A stretch of 64,000 bases of DNA from Vibrio metschnikovii CIP 69.14 (GCF_000176155.1 NZ_ACZO01000006.1:806001-870000), one strand, 5' to 3'. Shown: positions 35,856 through 44,910, counted from the first letter of the stretch. Numbers and translations are program-made. Notes: generated from the letters alone by a model not told the origin.

Positions 35856-36128
35856 TTAACAACATCTAAATTGATCGAGCGGTGAATGAGCCATCCCCAT
35901 GCGCAGATGCCAATCATGAAAACGCTCCATTAATAGAGGTTGTAACTCCAGTGTGTAATAACTAGCCGGATTAGGTACCCCCATCATCTCGGAGAAGATC
36001 AGCAACATAAAGAGATCGTCTTGCTCGCGCTTAGCGCGAGCAATGGCCGAACGATATGGCGCGTTATAAATTTCTTCTGCGTAATGATTAGCGAGCTTAA
36101 AACAAGCTCGGATCTTACTCAGTTTCAT
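35856..36128 (-). CDS. YbdD/YjiX family (DUF466) small protein
   Basis: 90 residues ending RCC, the double-cysteine C-terminus typical of the YbdD/YjiX (DUF466) family. The segments MGVPNPASYY and FHDWHLRMGMAHSP correspond to the family's GVPDYxxY and following region. In E. coli these small proteins are encoded directly behind the pyruvate/peptide carriers CstA and BtsT and are needed for their activity. Here the ATG overlaps the 3' end of cstA by 14 bases, so translation is coupled. The N-terminal 40 residues are basic and helical and more extended than in E. coli YbdD. Confidence 0.85.
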   Translation of the reverse strand: MKLSKIRACFKLANHYAEEIYNAPYRSAIARAKREQDDLFMLLIFSEMMGVPNPASYYTLELQPLLMERFHDWHLRMGMAHSPLDQFRCC

Positions 36129-37800
36129 TCAACACCGCCTCCTTCTTACTTTTAATCAATTTATTCAAGGCGGAAGCGCACTCTAAAGTGATCAAAATAG
36201 CAGCAATCAGTACGATAATATCGAGCGTAAATAAGAACCAATCTTGCTTATCGTAAAAGCTTTTCAACTGAATCAATAAACCTAAGGTAGTCATAATTAA
36301 TAAAAACACTAGCGGTACTAAGGTGTAATACATTGGCCGCCCTAAACGTACTAACATCACCGTAATAACAAGCAAGGTTAATCCTGCCAATAACTGGTTA
36401 GTGGTACCAAATAACGGCCAAATCAGTAGACCACCCGAACCATCGCCACCAGCACCAAACGCTAACAAAACACAAGATCCAACCGCTAAGAGCGTCGCGG
36501 GTAGTGCTTTTTGCATCCAACTAATGTTATAAATATTCCCCCACTCTTGGAAAATATAGCGCTGCAAACGAAGCCCCGTATCCATCGTTGTCCCTGCAAA
36601 AAGAACAACCATTACGGTTAATAACGTTTGTGACAGCGTAGTATCTAACCCCAAACCTTGCTGAAGTATGTTGGCACCACCATTAATAAACGCACCAACG
36701 CCGCCTTGACCAAAGCCATGATAAACCGCCTGCCAATCAGCTAAGGTCGCAAAACCTGCCGTTGCCGCAATAATCGCCGCTAACGCTAAAGAGCCTTCAC
36801 CAATTGCACCAAAGTAACCAACAAAGCGGACATCCGGTTCTTTATCTAACTGTTTAGACGTAGTACCACTCGCCACTAAACCGTGGAAACCAGAAATCGC
36901 ACCACAAGCAATCGTCACAAACAGCAATGGGATCAGTGATGGCGTCCCTTCTGGTAAATTAGTGTTAAACGCTGGAGCCACCACATCAGGACCGGCGAAT
37001 AAAACCGCACCGTAAACTAAAAACAAACCAATGAATAATTGAATGCCGTTAATATAATCCCTTGGCTGCAGCAGCATCCAAACCGGTAATAAAGAAGCGA
37101 TAGCTGCATAGGCAAACAGAATGATGATCCAGCTCTGTGTAGGATTCAATCCCATCAAAGTATCAGGCAAAGAAAGCGGCATCATAGGGCCAACATAAAT
37201 CATCGCGTACAGAGCAATAACCCCTAATAGCGAGACCATCGCAAGCCCGATATAACGACGATAAATCAACTGACCAATCACCAAAGCCACCAAAATCGCT
37301 CCCCACACAGGGATAGTAGCACTGGGAAAGCTGATTAACTGACGGGCAATGACCACAGCGAATACCGCATTCACCATCAGTAGTACAAGAAAGATAACGA
37401 TCATAAATAGACTGCGTGCACGAGGACCGATAATGTCGCCAGTTAACGCACCAACCGATTTTGCTTTATTACGGTTACTGGCCCAAATCGCTCCAGCATC
37501 GTGTACCCCAGCAAAGAAAATCGTGCCAAAAACGACCCAGATAAAGGCTGGTACCCAGCCCCAAATCACGGCAATCGCAGGACCAATAATCGGTGCTGCC
37601 CCAGCAACCGACGTAAAGTGATGGCCCCACAAGACATACTTATTGGTTGGTACATAATCGATACCATCATTCATTTCATGAGCGGGGGTTCGAAAATGCG
37701 GGTCGACTTTAAAGATTTTTTCACAAATAAATTTCGAATAAAAAATGTAACCCAGCGCCATGGCACCTAAGCCCATTAGCATCAGGAATATTGCATTCAT
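36115..37800 (-). CDS. cstA: Carbon starvation protein A (pyruvate/peptide transporter family)
   Basis: 561 residues from the ATG at 37800, with GAGGT shortly upstream; an earlier alternative start adds eight residues but overlaps the box. About 15 hydrophobic helices. Family motifs: GYIFYSKFICEKIF, NKYVLWGHHFTSVAGAAPIIGPAIAVIWGW (split here: residues about 55-85), GVHDAGAIWAS, SGFHGLVASGTTSKQ, and GTTMDTGLRLQRYI. Members CstA and BtsT import pyruvate (and are linked to peptide use) across the inner membrane. The protein is shorter than E. coli CstA (about 700 residues) at the C-terminal end but matches the shorter form common in other bacteria. It is the first gene of the cstA-ybdD-ATPase operon. 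Confidence 0.93.
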   Translation of the reverse strand: MNAIFLMLMGLGAMALGYIFYSKFICEKIFKVDPHFRTPAHEMNDGIDYVPTNKYVLWGHHFTSVAGAAPIIGPAIAVIWGWVPAFIWVVFGTIFFAGVHDAGAIWASNRNKAKSVGALTGDIIGPRARSLFMIVIFLVLLMVNAVFAVVIARQLISFPSATIPVWGAILVALVIGQLIYRRYIGLAMVSLLGVIALYAMIYVGPMMPLSLPDTLMGLNPTQSWIIILFAYAAIASLLPVWMLLQPRDYINGIQLFIGLFLVYGAVLFAGPDVVAPAFNTNLPEGTPSLIPLLFVTIACGAISGFHGLVASGTTSKQLDKEPDVRFVGYFGAIGEGSLALAAIIAATAGFATLADWQAVYHGFGQGGVGAFINGGANILQQGLGLDTTLSQTLLTVMVVLFAGTTMDTGLRLQRYIFQEWGNIYNISWMQKALPATLLAVGSCVLLAFGAGGDGSGGLLIWPLFGTTNQLLAGLTLLVITVMLVRLGRPMYYTLVPLVFLLIMTTLGLLIQLKSFYDKQDWFLFTLDIIVLIAAILITLECASALNKLIKSKKEAVLNETE

Positions 37801-38007
37801 GTCTACCTCCACTGTAACGTTCATTATTGTTATGCACGAAAAGATAGTAATACCTTTACATTTACCCTAGAAATAAAAACACAACAAATTTGAACATCTT
37901 CGCAACCTATTTGTACTATTAGTGAGCCACTTCTCAGTTAATTTTTTCGCGTTAACCTTAAGATCTTCCATACAGCCTATGCAAAAGTGGATCAAGAAAA
38001 TAATAGA

Positions 38008-38134
38008 TATACCTAAACGACTTGAAATTGCAGGTAGGCGGCATGTGAGTGAATCCCCATGAGCATAGGCAAACGATGTGATTGGGGTAACGAACGTAGC
38101 CAACACCGCTGCAGCTTCAAGTAGGAAGAGTATA
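38008..38134. repeat. ERIC element
   Basis: A 127-bp imperfect palindrome from TATACCTAAACGACTTG to CAAGTAGGAAGAGTATA, containing GTGAATCCCCATGAGCAT and GTGATTGGGGTAACGAACG. It is the best full-length ERIC copy in the window and lies in the 554-bp gap between cstA and the M32 pseudogene. The remainder of that gap shows no gene. Confidence 0.92.
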
Positions 38135-38354
38135 ACGGGTGCAAATTAAGACTCCATATAGAAGACAGTGACGGATCATCAACTAGGGATAGAAATTTAG
38201 CGCGTATCAGGCTCATTAATTGAGCCTAAACAACAACGATTAGCCAGCACAGTCAGAATCCCCTATTCTATAGACTCTGTTTTCTAGCACTGCCAATCAA
38301 GGCTCTACCTATTCACCATCGTGAGCCAACGCATCATCGAATAAGGAAATCAAC

Positions 38355-39837
38355 ATGGCTTTTACCGCTCTGATTGAACATTTTAAAAAAATTGCCCACT
38401 TTGAACATCTCAGCTCGATTTGTGGTTGGGATCAAGCTGCGGTTATGCCCGCGGGCGGAGCTCAAGCTCGCTCTGAAGCGATGGCACAATTATCCGTTCA
38501 TATTCATCAGTTGCTGACTGAGCCACAACTGGCCGAGTGGTTCGCTCGCAGCCAAGAGCAGCTCGAAACCGCACAACAAAAAGCAACTTGGCGAGAAATG
38601 CATCGTCAATGGCAACTGGCCAATGCACTGCCAGAATCGTTGGTTAAAGCGCAATCCCTAGCAGGCTCGCAGTGTGAGCACGCTTGGCGCAGTCAACGTA
38701 AAAATAACGACTGGACTGGTTTTGAAAAAAATTGGGCCGAAGTGGTCAAACTGTCTCAAGAAGAAGCGCAAATTCGCTCTGATCTCACCGGTCTTAGTTG
38801 CTACGATGCCATGCTTGATCTCTATGAACCGGGGACAAATAGCCAAGCGCTGGATAAGGTATTTAATGAAGTAAAAACTTGGTTACCTTCTTTAATTGAT
38901 CAGGTTCTAGAAAAGCAAAGCCCACGAACCGATCATTTTACCGACGGCTCATTATCCGGCAGAGGAGCAAAAAGCCCTTGGTTTAGAGGTAATGAAGCTA
39001 CTGCAGTTCGACTTTAATCACGGTCGTCTGGATCAAAGTACGCACCCATTCTGCGGTGGCGTACCCAGTGATGTGCGGATCACCACTCGTTATAACGAAG
39101 CCGAGTTTACTCAATCGTTAATGGGCATTGTCCATGAAACCGGTCATGCGCGTTATGAACAAGGCTTGCCAAAAGCCTTTGCTGGTAATCCAGTTGGTCA
39201 TGCTCGCTCAATGGGGATTCATGAATCTCAATCGCTATTTTTTGAAATGCAATTGGGCCGCAGCGCACCGTTCATCGAACATTTAGCCACCCTAGCTCAG
39301 CAACATTTCTCAGCGAATGAAAGTGCCGTGTTCGCCGCTGACAACTTCCAAAAACTCTATACCCGTGTGGAAAAAGGCTTTATTCGCGTTGATGCCGATG
39401 AGCTTACTTACCCAGCTCACGTTATCTTACGTTATGAGATTGAACGTGATCTAATGAACGGCCACATCAAACACACTGATGTACCCGAGTTATGGAATAA
39501 AAAAATGGGCGCTTATCTTGGCCTTTCCACCGCTGGCAACTATCAAAATGGGTGTATGCAAGATATTCACTGGACTGATGGCAGCTTTGGCTACTTTCCT
39601 TCCTATACCCTTGGCGCTATGTATGCCGCGCAATTTATGGCAACAATGAAACAAGGTGTTGATGTAGAAGCAGCGATTGCTCGTAAAGATCTTAGCCCGA
39701 TCTTTACTTGGTTGAATGACAATATCTGGAGTCAAGGTAGCCTACTGACGACTGACGAATTGGTGAAACAAGCTACGGGTGAAGTGCTTAACCCAGTACA
39801 CTTCAAGGCGCATTTAGTGTCGCGTTATTTGGCTTAA
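38355..39837 (+). pseudogene. M32 (Taq-type) metallocarboxypeptidase, frameshifted
   Basis: The two halves of one M32 carboxypeptidase lie in different frames. Frame one runs 38355-39017 and is family-like up to TDGSLS (38957); the second frame is family-like from AEEQKALGLEVMKLLQFDFN (38959 onward) to 39837. One extra G, or two lost bases, between 38956 and 38959 explains the break; restoring the frame gives about 494 residues, the normal family length. Motifs are otherwise intact: the zinc motif HETGH in GIVHETGHARYEQG, GIHESQSLFFE, and DADELTYPAHVILRYE. The second part has an internal ATG (38992) without a usable ribosome-binding site. Either the gene is inactivated or there is a sequencing error. 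M32 enzymes remove C-terminal residues from peptides. Confidence 0.9.
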
Positions 39838-39884
39838 TCAATCAACGTAGCTAACACCGCTGTCGCTTCCGATAAGAGATAGAT
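39838..39884. repeat. ERIC half-element remnant
   Basis: ATCAACGTAGCTAACACCGCTGTCGCTTC resembles the right half of the ERIC copy at 38008 (AACGAACGTAGCCAACACCGCTGCAGCTTC), in the same orientation, directly after the M32 stop codon. The left half is missing. Confidence 0.6.
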
Positions 39885-39890
39885 CCAAAC

Positions 39891-39915
39891 GGGAGACTTT
39901 TCGTCTCCCTATTTT
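39891..39915 (+). terminator. Terminator after the M32 pseudogene
   Basis: GGGAGAC/GTCTCCC with a TTTTC loop followed by TATTTTTATT on the plus strand. Confidence 0.85.
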
Positions 39916-39926
39916 TATTCTTCAAC

Positions 39927-40472
39927 TTAATTTAATGTCTTGATCCATTTAGCTGGCACACCACCAACTAAGGTATCAGGAGCGACATCTTTGGTCACAA
40001 CGGCTCCCGCTGCTACCACCGAACGAGCGCCAATCGTCACGCCTTGGCAAATAACAGCATTCCCCCCAATCCAAACATCGTCTTCAATCACAATTGGCGC
40101 GCACTGAAAAGTCCAACCACGTCGCTGCTGATAATCAAGCGAATGGGTGGGTGTATAGAATTGGCTGTTGGGGCCAATTAAAACGTTATTACCAATGGTG
40201 ATCGGCGCATTATCCAACATCGTCACTCCCATATTGATGTAAGTATCGTTACCAATCGAAATGGTTTTCCCGTACTCACAAAAGAACGGCGGGCAAACCA
40301 CCGTATTCTCACCAACCTGTTTGAATAGTCTCGTGAGATAAGGCTGAGCCGCGGCAAACTGGCGAGAATTTATCTCTTTAAGTAGATCAAATGCTTGGTT
40401 TCTTAGCATACCAAATTCAGGGCTATCAGAATCATGCGCTAAACCTAAGGTCATTTTTTCAAATTCATTCAT
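39927..40472 (-). CDS. Sugar O-acetyltransferase, left-handed beta-helix (Maa/LacA/NodL family)
   Basis: 181 residues. The N-terminal Mac domain (MRNQAF-type helix region, residues about 5-60) is followed by hexapeptide repeats forming a left-handed beta-helix: [66 protein letters not shown] split over about residues 70-170. The catalytic His lies in [12 protein letters not shown]. Members transfer acetyl from acetyl-CoA to maltose, galactosides or similar sugars; the exact sugar is not known. It ends the segment convergent with the M32 pseudogene and is divergent from the Qrr RNA region. Confidence 0.93.
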   Translation of the reverse strand: MNEFEKMTLGLAHDSDSPEFGMLRNQAFDLLKEINSRQFAAAQPYLTRLFKQVGENTVVCPPFFCEYGKTISIGNDTYINMGVTMLDNAPITIGNNVLIGPNSQFYTPTHSLDYQQRRGWTFQCAPIVIEDDVWIGGNAVICQGVTIGARSVVAAGAVVTKDVAPDTLVGGVPAKWIKTLN

Positions 40473-40625
40473 AAGGTAAGGACTCTCTTTCTATCAGGGA
40501 TAATCCCCGATATAAACGGATCATGAGTTCCATGCAAGGACGCCGCCCACACTCTGTGAAGTGATGACCAGACTCTGACTCAAGTTATCCCTCACACCAC
40601 TGAAATTCGCAAAACGCAAAATAAA

Positions 40626-40638
40626 TTGCACTTTGCAA
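40626..40638. promoter_or_regulatory. LuxO binding site upstream of Qrr
   Basis: TTGCACTTTGCAA fits the LuxO consensus TTGCA-N3-TGCAA exactly. It lies about 76 bp upstream of the sigma-54 promoter, a normal enhancer distance. A weaker second site may lie at 40607-40619 (TCGCAAAACGCAA). Confidence 0.85.
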
Positions 40639-40712
40639 AGCAAAGTATGAAACCAAATGATATTAAACTCAAACAAGCACTGATTTTATGGACATTCGTA
40701 GCATTGAAAAGT

Positions 40713-40728
40713 TGGCACGCTAAATGCT
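40713..40728 (+). promoter_or_regulatory. Sigma-54 promoter of Qrr
   Basis: TGGCACGCTAAATGCT: the -24 GG (40714-40715) and -12 GC (40726-40727) are ten bases apart, as sigma-54 requires. Predicted start about 12 bases downstream at 40739. Confidence 0.9.
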
Positions 40729-40738
40729 TTATATAGAT

Positions 40739-40837
40739 TGATCCTTTTAAGCCGAGGATCACCTAGCCAACTGACGTTGTTAGTGAATAGATTTTGTTCA
40801 CATTTTTAGCCAGCCGCCCTTTGCGACTGGCTTTTTT
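40739..40837 (+). ncRNA. qrr: Qrr quorum-regulatory small RNA
   Basis: About 99 nt. Stem-loop I is TGATCC ... GGATCA; the core CCTAGCCAACTGACGTTGTT followed by AGTGAA is the invariant Qrr target-pairing region; GTTCACA pairs with the following segment; the final hairpin AGCCAGcCGC/GCGaCTGGCT with a T run (40808-40837) is the terminator. In known Vibrio Qrr RNAs the first stem reads TGACCC/GGGTCA, so this copy carries a paired C-to-T and G-to-A change that keeps the stem. At low cell density phospho-LuxO with sigma-54 activates Qrr, which with Hfq represses the HapR/LuxR mRNA and activates aphA (established for Vibrio). luxO is not adjacent, so this is not the luxO-linked copy. Confidence 0.95.
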
Positions 40838-40981
40838 ATTTTCTGCGTGATTAAGATCAGGCTGACTGCTACAGACGCTTTGAACCGAGCACTAAACTAC
40901 TATAACCTTGCTAATTGCTTTTGTGACTCACGATAAGTGACAATGTCACTAAAAAATTACCATAATCAACAAGGAATAGTG

Positions 40982-42313
40982 ATGCAGCAACACCTGACTG
41001 CTTTTATTGACAATGGAGTACACTATACTCCGCACTCCTTTACCCTGCCCTTAAACTACAACGACCCAGATTCAAGTACGATTTCGGTTTTTGCGCGGGC
41101 AATTCGTTTAGTCTCTGATGGCGAGCAACAAAAACCTTGGCTGGTGTATTTTCAAGGTGGGCCTGGCTTCCCTGCACCGCGCCCTAATGGTTTATCTGGC
41201 TGGTTAAAACGGGCGCTGCAAGATTATCAAGTATTGCTTCTTGATCAACGTGGCACGGGGAATAGCTCGGTGATCTCCCATCAAACTTTGTCCACCATGA
41301 ACGCTGCTCAACAAGCCGATTACTTATGTCATTTCCGTGCTGATAATATCGTGCGCGACGCAGAAGCCATTCGTGAAGCGCTCGGAGTGAAGCAATGGGC
41401 GATTTTAGGGCAAAGCTTCGGTGGCTTTTGCTCGCTCACTTATTTATCTCTCTATCCAGAGAGCTTAACACGCACCTACATTACCGGTGGCGTGCCCTCG
41501 CTCACCGCCCATGCTGATGAGGTGTACCGCGCAACGTTTGCTCGTACTTTGGAGAAAAACCACGCCTTTTTTGCTCAGTTCCCTCAAGCGCAAACCTTAT
41601 GTCAGCGTATTGCCAATCATCTGCTTAACCATCAAGTTCGCTTACCTAATGGCCAACTATTTACCGTTGAACAGTTTCAACAAATCGGCATCAATTTTGG
41701 TATGAGTGACAGTTTTCTGCCCACCTATTACCTACTGGAAAATGCCTTGATCACGGTGGATGGGCAAGAGACCCTAAGCTATGAGTTTCTTAATCAGATG
41801 CTCATGCAACAAGCGTTTCAAACTAACCCTATTTACGCCATTTTGCATGAGTCGATTTACTGTCAGCACAGCGCTTCAAATTGGTCCGCGCAACGCATTC
41901 GCCAAGAGTATCAAGTCTTTGATTACCAGCCGAATCAAACCTTCTTATTTACCGGTGAAATGGTTTTCCCTTGGATGTTCGAACAATACGCCTGCTTAAA
42001 ACCACTGCAAGCGGCAGCACAGCAACTGGCCGCCAAAAGCGATTGGCCTGCGCTGTATCATCCGCAAGTGCTAGCGCAAAATAAGGTGCCGGTCAGTTGC
42101 GCGGTTTACGCTGATGATATGTTTGTCGATATGGATATTAGCCGCGCGACCCTTAAGCAAATCGCCAACTCAACAGCGTGGATCACCAATGAATATGAAC
42201 ACAACGGACTTCGCGCCGATGGCGAGCGAATTTTAGATAAATTAGTCACCATGGGCGACCAAATCGCTGCAAATATTGACGCTCAAAAAGCCAATGAATT
42301 AATGACGGTTTAA
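40982..42313 (+). CDS. Prolyl aminopeptidase-like alpha/beta hydrolase (S33 family)
   Basis: 443 residues from the ATG at 40982, with AAGGA eight bases upstream; an earlier in-frame ATG at 40937 lacks one. The oxyanion-hole segment VYFQGGPGFPAPRP (about 70-83), LLLDQRGTGNSS (about 103-114) and the nucleophile elbow GQSFGGF (about 155) mark the S33 prolyl-iminopeptidase group. The acid is expected near CAVYADDMFVDMD and the His in EYEHNGLRADG close to the C-terminus. It probably releases N-terminal proline from peptides in the cytosol. It starts about 145 bp after the Qrr terminator. Confidence 0.9.
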   Translation: MQQHLTAFIDNGVHYTPHSFTLPLNYNDPDSSTISVFARAIRLVSDGEQQKPWLVYFQGGPGFPAPRPNGLSGWLKRALQDYQVLLLDQRGTGNSSVISHQTLSTMNAAQQADYLCHFRADNIVRDAEAIREALGVKQWAILGQSFGGFCSLTYLSLYPESLTRTYITGGVPSLTAHADEVYRATFARTLEKNHAFFAQFPQAQTLCQRIANHLLNHQVRLPNGQLFTVEQFQQIGINFGMSDSFLPTYYLLENALITVDGQETLSYEFLNQMLMQQAFQTNPIYAILHESIYCQHSASNWSAQRIRQEYQVFDYQPNQTFLFTGEMVFPWMFEQYACLKPLQAAAQQLAAKSDWPALYHPQVLAQNKVPVSCAVYADDMFVDMDISRATLKQIANSTAWITNEYEHNGLRADGERILDKLVTMGDQIAANIDAQKANELMTV

Positions 42314-42346
42314 GCTTGCAGTTAACTTTGCTGACATCCAGATCAT

Positions 42347-42371
42347 AAAAAGCGCCATTGGGCGCTTTTTT
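42347..42371 (+). terminator. Terminator of the S33 peptidase gene
   Basis: AAAAGCGCC/GGCGCTTTT with an ATTG loop and a T run; the A run on the left lets it also serve the convergent hydrolase gene. Confidence 0.88.
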
Positions 42372-42390
42372 CTGTCAACTAAACGAGCAT

Positions 42391-43425
42391 TTAGCAAAGC
42401 AGTTGCTGCAATTTATATTCAACCATAGGATCGTCAGGAACAATCTGTTGCGCAAATTCTAATAGCTGCACCGCATCCTGCGGGTTTTGGTGCTGATGTT
42501 TAATGGCAATATCCACCAAAGGCTGAATATCAATATTCGTTTGATGCTCTTTAATATGGGCATTTTTCTCAGCCATCAATACATGATGCGCTGTACTGAG
42601 TAAACCTAAACGATGCCTAGAATTCGCATTGGCTTTATTCAGACACTGATAATAGTCTTCTTTAAAACGCAACGCTCTGGTTTGATGACGAAACTGAGTG
42701 ATATCAATATGTTGGTGACGAATAAAATCCACCGCAACCTGTTTGTAAAAGCCCAATTGATTCAGATAATTAGCATGAGTTCCGTGACCCATACCAAACA
42801 CTCTTAGGTGAGTTAATTGGGGATAGCGTTTCGCATGCAGTCGGTCGATGTGATTCGTCGGGTCATAAATGATGTACCCCTTCGCATCCCCTAAATCGAG
42901 ATCGTGATAATCACCCTGCCAATCATATTGCTGCGCCAGCTGAGTGCTGGATCGGTCATCCCAAGGGACAATCTGTTGGTTTTTAGTGCTCACCGGATAA
43001 AAAAGCAAAACTTGATTTAGCTTTAGTAAATTGGCAAACGCGCCCACCGCAAAACCACCACGACTCAGCCCATAACCTAACCGCGACTTAAACGGGATCA
43101 ATAAGGTTGATAATTGCTCTAAAAAGAAAATTAAGTTGCGACTACGAAACCAATTACTTTTCCCTAAATGCTGAAAAGCAATAATGTTAACCTCTTGCTT
43201 TTGCGCAAGACGATAGCCCCAAGGCGAAAAATTCGAATCTAAGTCCTGTTCCTGTAAATTCGTCCCTGCTGGTGAGAAGGTAAATAATAAGGGTTTATTT
43301 AAATCAACAAATTGATACTTCACAAAAATGTCGTCAAGTAAATCCTCACCAGACATCGGTAACTTGGCCTGTTGTTCGTCTTTGGAAAGAGACGCCCATT
43401 CATCCAGCCAATACAGTAACTTCAT
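42391..43425 (-). CDS. Alpha/beta-hydrolase-like protein, long paralogue
   Basis: 344 residues, with GGAGG just upstream of the ATG at 43425. The first 250 residues closely resemble the protein encoded immediately upstream (43486-44268): both start MKLLYWL, contain YGLSRGGFAxGAFANLL (a GxSxGG nucleophile elbow, about residue 120), GYIIYDPxxxID and GMGHG, suggesting a Ser-Asp-His triad. This copy has about 85 extra C-terminal residues (helical, ending PDDPMVEYKLQQLLC). The substrate is unknown; no signal peptide is present. Tandem duplication is evident from sequence. Confidence 0.82.
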   Translation of the reverse strand: MKLLYWLDEWASLSKDEQQAKLPMSGEDLLDDIFVKYQFVDLNKPLLFTFSPAGTNLQEQDLDSNFSPWGYRLAQKQEVNIIAFQHLGKSNWFRSRNLIFFLEQLSTLLIPFKSRLGYGLSRGGFAVGAFANLLKLNQVLLFYPVSTKNQQIVPWDDRSSTQLAQQYDWQGDYHDLDLGDAKGYIIYDPTNHIDRLHAKRYPQLTHLRVFGMGHGTHANYLNQLGFYKQVAVDFIRHQHIDITQFRHQTRALRFKEDYYQCLNKANANSRHRLGLLSTAHHVLMAEKNAHIKEHQTNIDIQPLVDIAIKHQHQNPQDAVQLLEFAQQIVPDDPMVEYKLQQLLC

Positions 43426-43485
43426 TTATCCTCCATCTAAATTGCATAACGCAATTGTGTTTAAAAATACTGTGTGTTTCCCCGC

Positions 43486-44268
43486 TTATTCGGGCTCTTT
43501 CCTCTCTAAAAACCACTGCCGAGCTTGTTTATTACAATCAGCGATATCTATCTTTTGTTGATGGATAAACTGCTCAGCGATATGGTTATAAAAACTTAAC
43601 TTTTCAGTATCATTTGAACGAATACCATGTCCCATGCCTGATATCGGCACTTGAATTAATTCTGGGTAACGTTGAGCATGAAGGGCATCAATGAGATCGT
43701 TAGGATCGTAAATAATATAGCCTTGGGCTGCGCCAAGATCTTTATCATGGTATTTCCCCTGCCAATCAAATTTTTGTGCCGCTTCGGTACTAGCACGTGT
43801 ATCCCATGGCACCAACTGTTTATTTTTGGTACTCACTGGGTAAAACAGCAGCACATGATTAAGCTGCAGTAAATTTGCAAACGCCCCAATCGCAAACCCA
43901 CCCCGGCTTAAGCCATAACCTAAGCGCAGAGGAAACGGGGTCAGCAATGGCGCAAGTTGCTCAAGGAAATCAATTAAACTCGGACTACGAAACCAGTTCG
44001 TCATTCCTAGGTGCTGAAAAGCAATCACATTAACCTGTTGCTGCTGAGCGAAATCATACCCCCAAGGGACATAATCAGCATGCAACTCTTGCTCACGAAC
44101 ATCACTGCCCGAAGGTGAAAATAGAAATAGTAACGGCTGGTCGGTATCCACAAGCTGGTAACGGACAAATACATCATCAATCAGGTTCGAGCCTGTTAAA
44201 GGTAACCTAGCTTGTAACGCCGAATGAGAAAGCGACAAAGCTTCATTGAGCCAATACAGTAACTTCAT
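43486..44268 (-). CDS. Alpha/beta-hydrolase-like protein, short paralogue
   Basis: 260 residues, a tandem paralogue of the next gene downstream, 60 bp away and on the same strand. Shared blocks include FLFSPSGSDVREQELHADY, VPWGYDFAQQQQVNVIAFQHL (both split across about residues 45-85), LGYGLSRGGFAIGAFANLLQ with the presumed catalytic Ser, LLFYPVSTKNKQLVPWD, and GMGHG with the presumed His. The C-terminal 85 residues of the longer copy are absent here, so either this copy lost them or the other gained them. No membrane or signal segment. The function is not recognised beyond the fold. Confidence 0.82.
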   Translation of the reverse strand: MKLLYWLNEALSLSHSALQARLPLTGSNLIDDVFVRYQLVDTDQPLLFLFSPSGSDVREQELHADYVPWGYDFAQQQQVNVIAFQHLGMTNWFRSPSLIDFLEQLAPLLTPFPLRLGYGLSRGGFAIGAFANLLQLNHVLLFYPVSTKNKQLVPWDTRASTEAAQKFDWQGKYHDKDLGAAQGYIIYDPNDLIDALHAQRYPELIQVPISGMGHGIRSNDTEKLSFYNHIAEQFIHQQKIDIADCNKQARQWFLERKEPE

Positions 44269-44480
44269 TACTCACCACGACGAAAAATTAAAGCGCGCAC
44301 CTTAGCAAAAATTCAACAGAAATGATAGGTTAAGAGATGATCGTTTGTTGAGGTAGTTGAGTGCGCTAACCTTGATGAATGAATTAGGGTTATCTCTTGC
44401 TCGGGCGGTTAAAAACGCTTTACAGATATGGCTGACACACCGCATACTCTCGGTAATTTCAAGTTACCCACAATCGTCTT

Positions 44481-44858
44481 ATGATCCAGTCTGCTCTGTT
44501 TGCATTGTTTATCGCTCTGGTCAGTTTTCCTGACTGGCTTAACTTAAATGCTATTCAAGAGAAACCGCTGGCGGTATCTGCTCAGACTCATCACCACTTG
44601 GCTAGCGAACAAGCACATCCTGAACAATATTCACTCGCGGTGATCGCACGCAGTGAGCCAAACCGCGCAACACCCATTCGCCTAATCTCTGATGATAATG
44701 ACGATATCGCGCTAAAGAAAGACGCCCCCTTTTATCTTGCTCTTGCACTGAGTGTCGCGGCGATCATATTGTGGTTTTACTTTAGTCAATCCACGCTGTT
44801 TTTTATCCGCAAAGCTCTGCGATTTTCCAACCTCTATTCACGTTTCGCTCACGCTTAG
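44481..44858 (+). CDS. Small membrane protein of unknown function
   Basis: 125 residues. A hydrophobic N-terminus (LFALFIALVSFPDWL) could be a signal peptide or anchor, and a membrane helix lies near the C-terminus (FYLALALSVAAIILWFYF), followed by a basic tail (RKALRFSNLYSRF) that should be cytoplasmic. The middle is His/Asp-rich (HHHLASEQAHPEQ). No clear ribosome-binding site precedes the ATG, which lowers confidence. It stands 52 bp before the DedA gene, with a 9-bp inverted repeat (TCAATCAAA/TTTGATTGA, 44865-44899) between them. Confidence 0.55.
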   Translation: MIQSALFALFIALVSFPDWLNLNAIQEKPLAVSAQTHHHLASEQAHPEQYSLAVIARSEPNRATPIRLISDDNDDIALKKDAPFYLALALSVAAIILWFYFSQSTLFFIRKALRFSNLYSRFAHA

Positions 44859-44910
44859 CTTTTTTCAATCAAACCGTTCGTTATTATTTTTTTGATTGAG
44901 GAAAGGTATT

